64,000 nucleotides of DNA from Flavivirga algicola. GTDB taxonomy: Bacteria > Bacteroidota > Bacteroidia > Flavobacteriales > Flavobacteriaceae. The position numbers and the translations under genes are program-made. Below are positions 34,023-42,923 of this stretch, piece after piece (the first letter of the stretch is position 1; each line of letters begins with the position of its first letter). The stretch covers positions 67,001 to 131,000 of the forward strand of contig NZ_JABBHF010000007.1 in assembly GCF_012910715.1 (NCBI RefSeq), in the 5' to 3' direction. The notes below the pieces were generated by a model that saw nothing but the letters and a program-made list of their open reading frames with translations, made no database searches and had not been told where the DNA came from.

Positions 34023-36059
34023 CTAATATCGAATAATAAAAGCGCCTTTTTTGCCTGTTTGATGAAAGGGGGTTCCTCTTTTTTTACAAATAGTTTCCCA
34101 GTATCTTATATAAGATTTGTAGTTACTTCCGTCTGCAATAATGTATTTAGGATTTATTGAATCAATTAACCTATCCAGGTTTATTTTTGGGGATTGCCTT
34201 AGCAATATATAATCAGGTTCAAATAATTTTATATTGTAAACCCCCAAGCTATCAATAACCAAAAGCTTTTTCTTATTAAGAAGATAAAGGTGCTGTAATG
34301 AATCTGTTTCAATAATATCAATATGGTTACCGATAGCATAGTTTTTAATAATGTTATTTGTTTTAGATAGACTATCAAAATCTTGAGCCACCCCCATTTT
34401 ATTATACAGGGTATTTGCAATAAGGCTATGTCTGTTTTTATGAAAAACAATAAACTCATTTGTAGGTTTATTGTAATTCGTGTAAATAGCAGCACCTTGA
34501 AAGATTGCCACAGCAATGAGCAAATATTTTAGACGATAGTAATGCCATTTTTTAAGAAGCTTTATTAAGCAAATAATAACAAGATATGAGGCTAAAACAT
34601 ATAAAAAGCTAAAAGCAATATCTTTAAATAAAAATGATTCTTGTCTTGAAACCCAATTAATAAAACGATTCATGAAGCCAATAATATAACCGTAAGTGTC
34701 TGCTATAAACTGAGGAAGTATATTTAAAACAGCTAATAGCATAACAAGTATCCCGAAACCTAAAATAAACCCCAAAAAGGGAACGATTACCAGATTAGAT
34801 ATAAAAAACAAACTTGGAAATTGATGAAAATAATAAAGGCTTATAGGTATGATTCCTAATTGAGCAGAAAGTGTAACTGTAAATGTATGCCAATAAAAAT
34901 CGACGATTTTGTATTTTGGTTTCCATCGTTTGTATATAAGCGGGTCTACAATAACAATAGAAAAAACAGCCAAATAGCTTAACTGAAAACCAATATCGAA
35001 CAAAAGCAGGGGTTTAAAAAGCAATATTATAAACATAGATATTGCCAGCGTGTTATATATATTAGTCGGTCTTTTTAGATTTATGGCTACAGCTACAATG
35101 CTAAACATGGTAACAGCTCTGGTCACAGATGCCGATAACCCAGCAATAAGTGCAAAACACCATAAAAAAACAACCAATAATACCGTTTTTACTAGCTTTC
35201 CATATTTAAAGCTTTCCATGGGTTTGAGGGCCAAGCTTAAAATGATTAAAAGAATACCCACATGTAAACCAGACACGGCTAGAATATGTACCGCCCCAGC
35301 GTTTATATAGCTTTTATATACAGAATCGCTGATGTCTTGCCGTTGTCCCAATAATAAAGCATTGATTATCGCAAGTTCATCAGAATTAAAATGATATAGT
35401 TTTAATTTTGAGTTGATATATTCTCGAATGTTGTTAGCAAGACCTGAGAGAGAATGTGTATTCGAATTTACTTTAAAAAGAGATCGATTAGAAGCAAATA
35501 ACTGATGATAAATATATTTTTTCTCTAAGTAAGCTTTATAATCGAACTGATGTGGGTTTGACGGAAGGGCTAAATTGCTAAAAACTGTTTTGCTTACAAT
35601 GATATCGTCAACTTTTAAAAAGGTTGTTACTGAATCTTTTTTAATATTTAAAAGCGACTTTCCCTTTACGTTGCGTCCATCAATATCTAATAGATCTATG
35701 ATGTATTTGTCATGAAATTTTCCAGGCTTTAAAACGTCTCTAATTTTAAATGTAATCCTTTTTAAGGAATCATTTTTTATTGAAACTTGATTCGTATAAT
35801 GATTAGAAAAATTTTTTTCATTATGAAGGTTAACCGTTAGTAAACCAATACTAATCATTGCTAAAAAGGAAGAAACACCAAACCAACTGGTTTTTATAAA
35901 TTGGTTTTTGGCAACAAAATATAATACTAATAAAATTGCAAAAAAGGAGACCATTATACATAAAGATGCATTCAATGGAATGTTAAACAAATAACCAAGA
36001 AATATACCTAAGACGAGGCAAACCGTTAATTTGATTATTGTAAAGTTAAGCAATTGCAT
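34023..36059 (-). CDS. comEC: ComEC/Rec2 family DNA uptake channel
   Basis: Inner membrane channel for single-stranded DNA in natural transformation. The 678 residues contain an N-terminal membrane/DUF4131 region (1-195), the Competence domain with Ala-Val-Ser-Gly-Leu-His-Val-Gly near 260 and many membrane spans up to about 500, and a C-terminal region of about 165 residues corresponding to the metallo-beta-lactamase-like position. The canonical HxHxDH nuclease motif is not visible there, so that domain seems degenerate. The 4th-from-last residues end Phe-Ile-Ile-Arg-Tyr. Confidence 0.9.
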   Translation of the reverse strand: MQLLNFTIIKLTVCLVLGIFLGYLFNIPLNASLCIMVSFFAILLVLYFVAKNQFIKTSWFGVSSFLAMISIGLLTVNLHNEKNFSNHYTNQVSIKNDSLKRITFKIRDVLKPGKFHDKYIIDLLDIDGRNVKGKSLLNIKKDSVTTFLKVDDIIVSKTVFSNLALPSNPHQFDYKAYLEKKYIYHQLFASNRSLFKVNSNTHSLSGLANNIREYINSKLKLYHFNSDELAIINALLLGQRQDISDSVYKSYINAGAVHILAVSGLHVGILLIILSLALKPMESFKYGKLVKTVLLVVFLWCFALIAGLSASVTRAVTMFSIVAVAINLKRPTNIYNTLAISMFIILLFKPLLLFDIGFQLSYLAVFSIVIVDPLIYKRWKPKYKIVDFYWHTFTVTLSAQLGIIPISLYYFHQFPSLFFISNLVIVPFLGFILGFGILVMLLAVLNILPQFIADTYGYIIGFMNRFINWVSRQESFLFKDIAFSFLYVLASYLVIICLIKLLKKWHYYRLKYLLIAVAIFQGAAIYTNYNKPTNEFIVFHKNRHSLIANTLYNKMGVAQDFDSLSKTNNIIKNYAIGNHIDIIETDSLQHLYLLNKKKLLVIDSLGVYNIKLFEPDYILLRQSPKINLDRLIDSINPKYIIADGSNYKSYIRYWETICKKRGTPFHQTGKKGAFIIRY

Positions 36060-36082
36060 AAATTTGCAATATACGAAATAAC

Positions 36083-36628
36083 TTACAATATTCTACGCGC
36101 TTGAATGAATGCTGATTTCCAATATTTTTCAGAAAGTTTAGAAACAATAACGCCTCTACTGCTCGTGGCATGAATAAAGGCAATGTCTCCAGATTTAGAT
36201 TTTATAACCAAACCAACATGATTGATGTTATTGCGCCTGCTTTTACCCGTTTTAAAGAAAAGCAAATCACCTTCTTGAGCTTTTTTTAATGAAATTTCAT
36301 GTCCCTTTTTTGCTATATCTCTAGATATTCTTGGTAAAAAAATATCATGCGCTCTAAAAGATTCAAAAACTAATCCAGAGCAATCCATTCCAGATTTTGT
36401 TGTACCTCCCCATTTATAGCGAACACCTTTAAATTGTTTAGCATAATTAACAATGTTGTCGGCTTTAGATGTTTTTTTGGGGGTAGCAGTTGTTTTCGTT
36501 TTATGAGTATCGGTTTTTTTTCTGCTAATTACTGTTGTAGGAGCTTGTTTTTTGCTTTTAGTTCTCTTCGAAGATTTACAGCTGGCTAAACTTATAAATA
36601 TTAAAAGAATTATGATTGCTCTATGCAT
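36083..36628 (-). CDS. NlpC/P60 cell wall peptidase lipoprotein
   Basis: Predicted gamma-D-glutamyl-diaminopimelate endopeptidase or similar, acting on peptidoglycan. The 181 residues have a lipobox Leu-Ala-Ser-Cys17, a basic Lys/Thr-rich linker (18-55) and an NlpC/P60 domain with catalytic Cys83 (Asp-Cys-Ser-Gly), His137 (Asn-His-Val-Gly) and third polar residue His153. It is upstream of comEC on the same strand (23-bp gap). Confidence 0.92.
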   Translation of the reverse strand: MHRAIIILLIFISLASCKSSKRTKSKKQAPTTVISRKKTDTHKTKTTATPKKTSKADNIVNYAKQFKGVRYKWGGTTKSGMDCSGLVFESFRAHDIFLPRISRDIAKKGHEISLKKAQEGDLLFFKTGKSRRNNINHVGLVIKSKSGDIAFIHATSSRGVIVSKLSEKYWKSAFIQARRIL

Positions 36629-36964
36629 AAATTAAAATAAAGTAGGTTTGGGTTACTAAGTGTAAATTTATGATAAAATAAGATACAAATACTTTTTATT
36701 TTAGAGAAGAGATTTTATCAAATTTGGCTTTGCTATCTTTTTTAGTTGATTTTCAATGAATAAAAAATCGATTCGTCTTATCGAAAAATAATCTTAACGT
36801 ACTATTTTTTGTAGAATTTTTATAATTAGATACTTTACCTTTAATATATGGTTGAGGGGGGCAGAATAATTCCAATGTACAGAAAACTTTATTTTATTAG
36901 TACCTCAGTTCTTTAGTTAGTTAAAACAGAAGTCTTAGTTCTTGGTTCTAACAGCGGAGTGGTC
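36629..36964. other. Gene-free region between lpxB and the NlpC/P60 gene
   Basis: About 335 AT-rich bases with no credible frame. Near 36905-36975 there are several imperfect copies of agtct/agttct steps, a simple-sequence pattern of unclear origin. No terminator or exact promoter box was found. Confidence 0.4.
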
Positions 36965-38077
36965 TTAAGTCTTAAGCCCTTCATAAATAAGCTTGGCCGT
37001 TTTTTCACTAGCACCCTTACCTCCTAAAGCCTGTTCGAGTTCATAATATTCTAAAAATAATTTATGACGTATATCAGGATTTAAAATTTTGTCCAGTTCT
37101 TGCTGAAGCCTCTTTTTATTAAAATCATTTTGAATAAGTTCTGTAACAACTTCTTTGTCCATTACTAAATTCACTAAAGAAATAAATTTTAAAGTGATAA
37201 TTCTTTTAGCAATTTGGTAGGATAGGGCACTGCCTTTATAACAAACCACTTGAGGTACTTTAAACAAAGCAGTTTCTAAAGTCGCTGTTCCAGATGTGAC
37301 TAAAGCAGATGTTGATACACTTAATAAATCATACGTTTTGTTGGAAATAAATTTAACATCGTGAGATTTTATAAACGTTTCATAAAAACTGTAATCTTGG
37401 CTAGGGGCACCTGCAATAACAAATTGAAAATTGGGATAGTTCTCAACCAGGCTTAGCATCACCGATAGCATTTTAGTTATTTCTTGTTTTCTGCTTCCTG
37501 GTAATAAGGCAATAATTGGTTCGTTGGATAGGTTGTGTGTTTCTCTAAATTTAAATTCATCAACCTGTTTACGGTTAGCAATGGCATCGATTAACGGATG
37601 TCCTACAAAAGTAACGTCATAATCATGTTTTTTGTAAAATGGTTTTACAAAAGGAAGTATAACATACATGGCATCAATATCACGTTTTATGGCTTTTACT
37701 CTACGAGCTCTTGATGCCCAAACTTGAGGTGAAATATAATAATTGGTTTTAAAGTCGTTTTCTTTTGCCCATTTGGCTATACGTAAATTAAAGCCAGAAT
37801 TGTCAATAAAAATAACAACATCGGGGTTAAAAGCTTTAATATCGCTTTTACAAAATGAAATGAGTTTGAAAATTTTAGCGAGGTTCATAATAATTTCGGT
37901 AAACCCCATAAAAGCTCTTTCTTTATAGTGCTTTACTAAAGTACCTCCTGTAGCTTGCATAAGATCACCGCCCCAAAACCTAATATCGGCATTAACATCT
38001 TCTTTTAGTAATGCTTTCATAAGGTTAGAACCATGTAGGTCGCCAGATGCTTCTCCTGCTAAAATGTAATATTTCAT
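36965..38077 (-). CDS. lpxB: Lipid-A-disaccharide synthase
   Basis: Glycosyltransferase that joins UDP-2,3-diacylglucosamine and lipid X to make the lipid A disaccharide at the inner membrane. The 370 residues begin with the family motif Ala-Gly-Glu-Ala-Ser-Gly-Asp-Leu-His-Gly (7-16); Leu-Leu-Pro-Gly-Ser-Arg near 190 and Ser-Gly-Thr-Ala-Thr-Leu-Glu near 258-264 are in the nucleotide-binding half. It lies downstream of surE and a small membrane protein, a common flavobacterial order. Confidence 0.95.
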   Translation of the reverse strand: MKYYILAGEASGDLHGSNLMKALLKEDVNADIRFWGGDLMQATGGTLVKHYKERAFMGFTEIIMNLAKIFKLISFCKSDIKAFNPDVVIFIDNSGFNLRIAKWAKENDFKTNYYISPQVWASRARRVKAIKRDIDAMYVILPFVKPFYKKHDYDVTFVGHPLIDAIANRKQVDEFKFRETHNLSNEPIIALLPGSRKQEITKMLSVMLSLVENYPNFQFVIAGAPSQDYSFYETFIKSHDVKFISNKTYDLLSVSTSALVTSGTATLETALFKVPQVVCYKGSALSYQIAKRIITLKFISLVNLVMDKEVVTELIQNDFNKKRLQQELDKILNPDIRHKLFLEYYELEQALGGKGASEKTAKLIYEGLKT

Positions 38078-38090
38078 TTTTCTATTGTTA

Positions 38091-38110
38091 GGTCGAGCGC
38101 AGTCGAGCCC
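38091..38110. repeat. Family A-like palindromic repeat
   Basis: ggtcgagcgcagtcgagccc is a near-palindrome sharing gagcgNagtcga with the family A core. It lies 13 bp upstream of lpxB, between lpxB and the small membrane protein gene. Confidence 0.65.
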
Positions 38111-38189
38111 TTATACTTAAAATTTGATTTTACCTCTTGTAAATTGCATTTTTTGTCTTCAAATAAAAAAAACAAGAAGAGCTCAATAG

Positions 38190-38474
38190 TTAAAAAAGTT
38201 TAAAAACGAATGTGAAAACAGCAATAAAAACCGTAATCAATAAAACGCCCCTTGCTCTGTAATCTTGCTTTTTTCTTATAAAAATAAAAAAAGCTATTAG
38301 ATTTAAAATGGCACCTAAGCTTATTAATTTTCCTAAAAAACCTTCATTGGCTGCAGCTTTAATAACTTTTATAAAATCATCTCCTTGTCCCAGAAAAGTT
38401 GCTGAAAAAAACAAGCCAATAGCGTTAGCTATTAAACCAACAAATATGCCTATAAAAATATCTTTTTTAATCAT
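38190..38474 (-). CDS. Small three-span membrane protein of unknown function
   Basis: A 94-residue protein with three hydrophobic segments (about 8-29, 47-66 and 74-92) and a Gly-Gln-Gly-Asp-Asp loop. Its start overlaps the end of surE by 8 bp, so it is coupled to surE. It belongs to the surE-lpxB gene group common in Flavobacteria; no function is known. Confidence 0.75.
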   Translation of the reverse strand: MIKKDIFIGIFVGLIANAIGLFFSATFLGQGDDFIKVIKAAANEGFLGKLISLGAILNLIAFFIFIRKKQDYRARGVLLITVFIAVFTFVFKLF

Positions 38475-39243
38475 TTAAATTCCAGGTATTTAAATCTTTA
38501 ATATATTGATGTGCGGTTAGGTCAAATTGGATAGGCACCACAGAGATATAGCCTTGTTCTAGAGCCCATTCGTCGGTATCTTTGCCTCCATCTAAATTAA
38601 CAAATTTTCCAGAAAGCCAATAATAATCCTTTCCTTGCGGATTTTTGCGCTTGTCAAATTCTTCAACCCAATTCGCTTTAGCTTGTCTGCAAATTCTAAT
38701 ACCTTTTATATCCTCTTTCAAAATATTAGGAATATTGACATTCAGTACAATACCATTTGGTAATCTATTATTTAAAACCTGTTTGGCAATTGTTTGTACA
38801 TAGCTTTTTGACGCCTCAAAATTAGCATTCCAGGTATAATCAAGTAATGAAAAGCCAACAGCTGGAATGCCTTCAATACCTGCTTCGATTGCAGCACTCA
38901 TTGTACCGGAATAAATGACGTTTATGGATGAATTTGAACCGTGATTAATGCCAGAAACACAAAGGTCTGGTTTTCGATCTAATAATTCTCTAATGGCAAG
39001 CTTTACACAGTCGGCAGGTGTTCCAGAGCAACTATACTCAATTTGCGGGCCGTCGTCTAAATAAACACGTTCAGCGTAAAGTGTAGAGTCTAAAGTAATG
39101 GCATGTCCCATGCCACTTTGCGGACTGTCTGGCGCAACAACTACAACGTCACCAATGCGATTCATTATAGAAATTAATGTTCTAATGCCAGGAGCATTAA
39201 TACCGTCGTCGTTTGTTACTAATATGAGTGGTTTTTCTGTCAT
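38467..39243 (-). CDS. surE: 5'/3'-nucleotidase SurE
   Basis: Metal-dependent phosphatase acting on nucleoside monophosphates in the cytoplasm, linked to stationary-phase survival. In 258 residues the metal ligands Asp12-Asp13 lie in Val-Thr-Asn-Asp-Asp-Gly, with Asp-Ser-Pro-Gln-Ser-Gly-Met-Gly-His near 39-47 and Ser-Gly-Ile-Asn-His-Gly-Ser-Asn near 96-103. First gene of surE-membrane protein-lpxB. Confidence 0.95.
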   Translation of the reverse strand: MTEKPLILVTNDDGINAPGIRTLISIMNRIGDVVVVAPDSPQSGMGHAITLDSTLYAERVYLDDGPQIEYSCSGTPADCVKLAIRELLDRKPDLCVSGINHGSNSSINVIYSGTMSAAIEAGIEGIPAVGFSLLDYTWNANFEASKSYVQTIAKQVLNNRLPNGIVLNVNIPNILKEDIKGIRICRQAKANWVEEFDKRKNPQGKDYYWLSGKFVNLDGGKDTDEWALEQGYISVVPIQFDLTAHQYIKDLNTWNLND

Positions 39244-39406
39244 TAAGCTCTTCTATGGCATCGCTAAAATACACAATTTCGTCAGTAAACGGTTAATTTC
39301 TTTAGTTTAACAAAAAATTAGTTGCAATTGATTATATTGGCATGGTTTTTTCCTTATTTTAGTGAAAAAATATGTTTTGCTTTTTTAAGTAATTAAATAT
39401 TAATAC

Positions 39407-41557
39407 ATGAGAAAAATTATGAAAAGGAATTATAAAGTTTTATCACTTTTATTGCTGTTAGCGTTTGGGTCATGCAGTTTTACAACAAAGAAGTTTAGTA
39501 ATCCAGATAAAGATAAATTACTGGTACAAATTATAACATTTGTTTTAGAGCAAGGTCATTTTGATCCTATTGCTATGAATGACGAATTTTCTTCCGAATT
39601 ATTTTCAGATTATATTGAAGTTTTAGACCCTGTGAAACGCTATTTTTACGAGTCTGATTATAGAGATTTTGAAAAGTATAAGTACTTTCTTGATAATCAG
39701 CTTAAAGCGACAGAAATCACATTTTTTAATGTCGTACATGAGCGTATGTTAAAGCGTATAGAGGAAGCAAAAAAGATTTATAAGGAAGTTTTGTCAGAAC
39801 CTTTTGACTACACAATTGATGAGGTGTTCGATACAAATAATGATAATAGAGAGTTTGTAAGAAGCAGAAAAGAAATGAAAGAACGCTGGAGAAAGCAACT
39901 TAAATTTTCTACACTTTCTAATTATGATGATATCATAGAGCAAGAAAAAGACGCCAAGGAAAAAGATCCGTCTTATGTCATGAAAACGGAAGCTCAAATT
40001 GAGAAAGAAGCCCGTGAAGCGACGCTTAGTTCAATTGATATCTATTTTAATGATAATATTGATGACTTACAACGTGAAGATTGGTTTGCCATTTATGTTA
40101 ATACGATTGTAGAGGAGTTCGATCCTCATACTTATTATTTGGCACCGAGAGGAAAAGAAGATTTTGACCAACGTATGTCTGGGAAATTAGAAGGTATTGG
40201 AGCTAGGTTGCAAAAAAGAATGGACTACATAAAAATTGTAGAACTTATTTCGGGAGGACCAGCTTGGAGAAGTGGAAAACTTGAAGTCGAAGATGTTATT
40301 TTAAAGGTAAAGCAAGAAGATGAAGAATTTCCTGTGAATATAGTCGGGATGCGTATAAACGATGCCATAAAATATATTAAAGGCCCTAAAGGGACTAAAG
40401 TGACATTAACCATAAAGAAAGTTGATGGTACAATTAAAGATATAGTAATTACTAGAGATGTTGTAGAACTTGTGGAAACCTTTGCTAAATCTTCGATAGT
40501 AAATAAAGGGGATAAAAAGTTTGGAGTGATTAATCTACCTGCTTTTTATGTGGATTTTAAAGATTATAAAAATGTAAATGCAGCTAAAGATGTAAAAAAG
40601 GAGATTGAACGATTAAAATCTGAAGGCATGGAAGGGCTGGTTTTAGATCTGCGTAACAATGGTGGTGGTTCTTTGCCAGCAGTTGTGGATATGGCTGGGT
40701 TGTTTATAAAAGAAGGTCCCATAGTTCAAGTGCGCTCTACTGGTGAAGCTAAAGAAGTTTTAAAAGATATGGATAAATCCATAGCATGGGATGGTCCTTT
40801 GGTTATTTTGGTTAATGAAATATCGGCATCGGCTTCCGAAATTATGGCAGCTGCTATGCAAGATTATAAACGTGCCATAATTATAGGTAGTAAGCAAACT
40901 TACGGAAAAGGAACAGTTCAAAATGTTATTAATTTAAATAACATGTTAAGAAACAATATGAGCGGTGATTTAGGGGCTTTAGCTTTAACAACCCAAAAGT
41001 ATTATAGAATTAATGGCGGATCAGTACAGTTAGAAGGCGTTAAAAGTGACGTAAAAGTACCAGGGCGCTTCAGTTTTATTGATGTTGGAGAGAAGGATAA
41101 AGACAACCCATTACCGTGGGATGAAATTGATGCTGCAGAATATACGCCTTGGGAATATTATTTTGATTATAATGAAACCGTAAGAAAGAGTAAAGAACGT
41201 ATGGTAAACAATGAGCAGTTAAAGCTTATTGAAGAAAATGCTAAATGGGTAAAAAGTAAAATTGACGAAACAGTATTTTCATTAAACTATAAAACATATA
41301 AGGCAAAATTGGACTTAAATGAAGAAGAGTCTAAAAAATTTGATGCGATCTCTAAATATCAAACAAATTTAACGTTTCAATCTCATGGTTATGAAAAATC
41401 ACTTTTTGAAAATGATACTACAGACTTAAGAGAAAAGCGTGAACGTTGGCACAAGATTTTAAGTCAAGATGTTTATATAGAAGAAGCACTTAATGTATTG
41501 GAAGATTTAAAAATATCATACCCTATTAAAAAAGTAGCATCTACGGTAAGAAAATAA
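39407..41557 (+). CDS. Carboxy-terminal processing (tail-specific) protease, S41 family
   Basis: Extracytoplasmic protease that degrades proteins from the C-terminus, homologous to Prc/Tsp. The 716 residues have a likely lipobox Phe-Gly-Ser-Cys23, an N-terminal helical Tsp domain (about 35-230), a PDZ domain (about 255-350 with Gly-Gly-Pro-Ala near 282) and the protease core with Ser in Ser-Ala-Ser-Ala-Ser-Glu-Ile near 482-488 and Lys in Gln-Thr-Tyr-Gly-Lys-Gly-Thr-Val-Gln near 509-517. A C-terminal DUF3340-like region follows. Length is typical of Prc. Confidence 0.94.
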   Translation: MRKIMKRNYKVLSLLLLLAFGSCSFTTKKFSNPDKDKLLVQIITFVLEQGHFDPIAMNDEFSSELFSDYIEVLDPVKRYFYESDYRDFEKYKYFLDNQLKATEITFFNVVHERMLKRIEEAKKIYKEVLSEPFDYTIDEVFDTNNDNREFVRSRKEMKERWRKQLKFSTLSNYDDIIEQEKDAKEKDPSYVMKTEAQIEKEAREATLSSIDIYFNDNIDDLQREDWFAIYVNTIVEEFDPHTYYLAPRGKEDFDQRMSGKLEGIGARLQKRMDYIKIVELISGGPAWRSGKLEVEDVILKVKQEDEEFPVNIVGMRINDAIKYIKGPKGTKVTLTIKKVDGTIKDIVITRDVVELVETFAKSSIVNKGDKKFGVINLPAFYVDFKDYKNVNAAKDVKKEIERLKSEGMEGLVLDLRNNGGGSLPAVVDMAGLFIKEGPIVQVRSTGEAKEVLKDMDKSIAWDGPLVILVNEISASASEIMAAAMQDYKRAIIIGSKQTYGKGTVQNVINLNNMLRNNMSGDLGALALTTQKYYRINGGSVQLEGVKSDVKVPGRFSFIDVGEKDKDNPLPWDEIDAAEYTPWEYYFDYNETVRKSKERMVNNEQLKLIEENAKWVKSKIDETVFSLNYKTYKAKLDLNEEESKKFDAISKYQTNLTFQSHGYEKSLFENDTTDLREKRERWHKILSQDVYIEEALNVLEDLKISYPIKKVASTVRK

Positions 41558-41566
41558 AGTTTATTT

Positions 41567-42661
41567 ATGAGTCATAAATCAAACTCATTAAAACGGTTAG
41601 CGCTCCAAAAATTTAAAAAGAACTTTTGGGGCGTTTTTAGTTTTGGTTTTATTGTATTAGTTGGTTTAGTGGCGATCTTTGCTTATGTTTTTGCGCCGGA
41701 TAATTCACAGTATGCTAACCAAATGCATTTGTCAATTCATTCTAAGCAGCCTGGTTTTAAGGTGGATATGTTGACGATTCCTTCACAGTTAAAAAACCAT
41801 CAAAGTTGGTTGAATAAGGTTTTCTTTGGGAAGAAAAATACAGATACAGAAATACCTATTTCAAAATATTCGGTGGAGAAAGCCATGCTTATGTATAAGG
41901 AGTATGCATCTGATGGATTGGAAGGGGTTGAAAAAACAATACCGTTAAGTACTTTTCCAAACAATCAGGTAAATGATTATATAAAAGAAAGGTATTTTCT
42001 TTTCGGGACAGATAAATACGGAAGAGATTTATTAAGTAGAGTTTTGGTAGGAGCTAGGATATCATTCTTTATAGGATTTGTAGCTGTCTTTATTTCATTG
42101 TTCATCGGTATTTTTATGGGCAGTATTTCAGGATATTTTGGAGGTAAGATAGACGCTGTTGTTATGTGGATTATTAATGTGACATGGTCTATTCCAACGT
42201 TATTGCTTGTTATTGCTATTACCCTAGCATTGGGGAAAGGTTTTTGGCAGGTGTTTATAGCAGTGGGGCTTACCATGTGGGTAGAGGTAGCTAGGGTGGT
42301 ACGCGGACAAATAATAAGTACTAAAGAAATGCAGTACGTGACTGCGGCAAGGGCTTTGGGGTTTAATGATATTAGAATTATAACCAGACATATTTTACCT
42401 AATATTATGGCGCCAGTGATAGTTATTTCGGCTGCTAATTTTGCAGGTGCTATTTTAATAGAAAGTGGCCTGAGCTTTTTAGGTATTGGAGCGCAACCAC
42501 CCATGGCAAGTTGGGGGGCAATGATTAAAGATCATTATAATTATATTATATTAGGGAAACCTTATTTGGCCATTATACCTGGGCTTTGTATTATGAGTTT
42601 GGTTATGGCGTTCATGCTTACAGGCAATGCATTGCGTGATGCTTTAGATGTGAAGAGCTAA
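41567..42661 (+). CDS. Peptide-type ABC transporter permease (DppC/OppC family)
   Basis: Inner membrane permease of a dipeptide/oligopeptide or nickel ABC importer. The 364 residues have an N-terminal span (about 19-42), an extracytoplasmic insert (about 45-140) longer than in OppC, and five C-terminal spans with the ATPase-coupling loop Ala-Ala-Arg-Ala-Leu-Gly-Phe-Asn-Asp near 265. The partner permease, ATPases and binding protein are not beside it, so the complex must be encoded elsewhere. It is 9 bp from the protease gene. Confidence 0.9.
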   Translation: MSHKSNSLKRLALQKFKKNFWGVFSFGFIVLVGLVAIFAYVFAPDNSQYANQMHLSIHSKQPGFKVDMLTIPSQLKNHQSWLNKVFFGKKNTDTEIPISKYSVEKAMLMYKEYASDGLEGVEKTIPLSTFPNNQVNDYIKERYFLFGTDKYGRDLLSRVLVGARISFFIGFVAVFISLFIGIFMGSISGYFGGKIDAVVMWIINVTWSIPTLLLVIAITLALGKGFWQVFIAVGLTMWVEVARVVRGQIISTKEMQYVTAARALGFNDIRIITRHILPNIMAPVIVISAANFAGAILIESGLSFLGIGAQPPMASWGAMIKDHYNYIILGKPYLAIIPGLCIMSLVMAFMLTGNALRDALDVKS

Positions 42662-42790
42662 TTTTAATAGTTGCGCTTCATTGATTTTATTGTAGAATAC
42701 TTCTTTTTTTAACAGACGAATGCATATATAAGGAATTTATTCAGTTGGTACTATAACAGAAGAAAGAGGGGGCTAATAAGTGAGTACAAT

Positions 42791-42862
42791 GTCACATTGA
42801 GCCTGTCGAAATGTTTTTATATAACTGATATTCAATATCGGTTTCGACAAGCTCAACCTGAC
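42791..42862. repeat. Inverted repeat hairpin related to family A
   Basis: gtcacattgagcctgtcgaa (42791-42810) pairs with the complement of gtttcgacaagctcaacctg (42841-42860) with a few mismatches, loop about 30 bases. The ttgagcNtgtcgaa core resembles family A. It lies between convergent genes in a 262-bp gap and may terminate transcription both ways. Confidence 0.65.
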
Positions 42863-42923
42863 AAATCAAATTATAAAGACTTTTTAGATGTCCTCTTTTT
42901 TTGTCTTGGAATATACCATGTGT

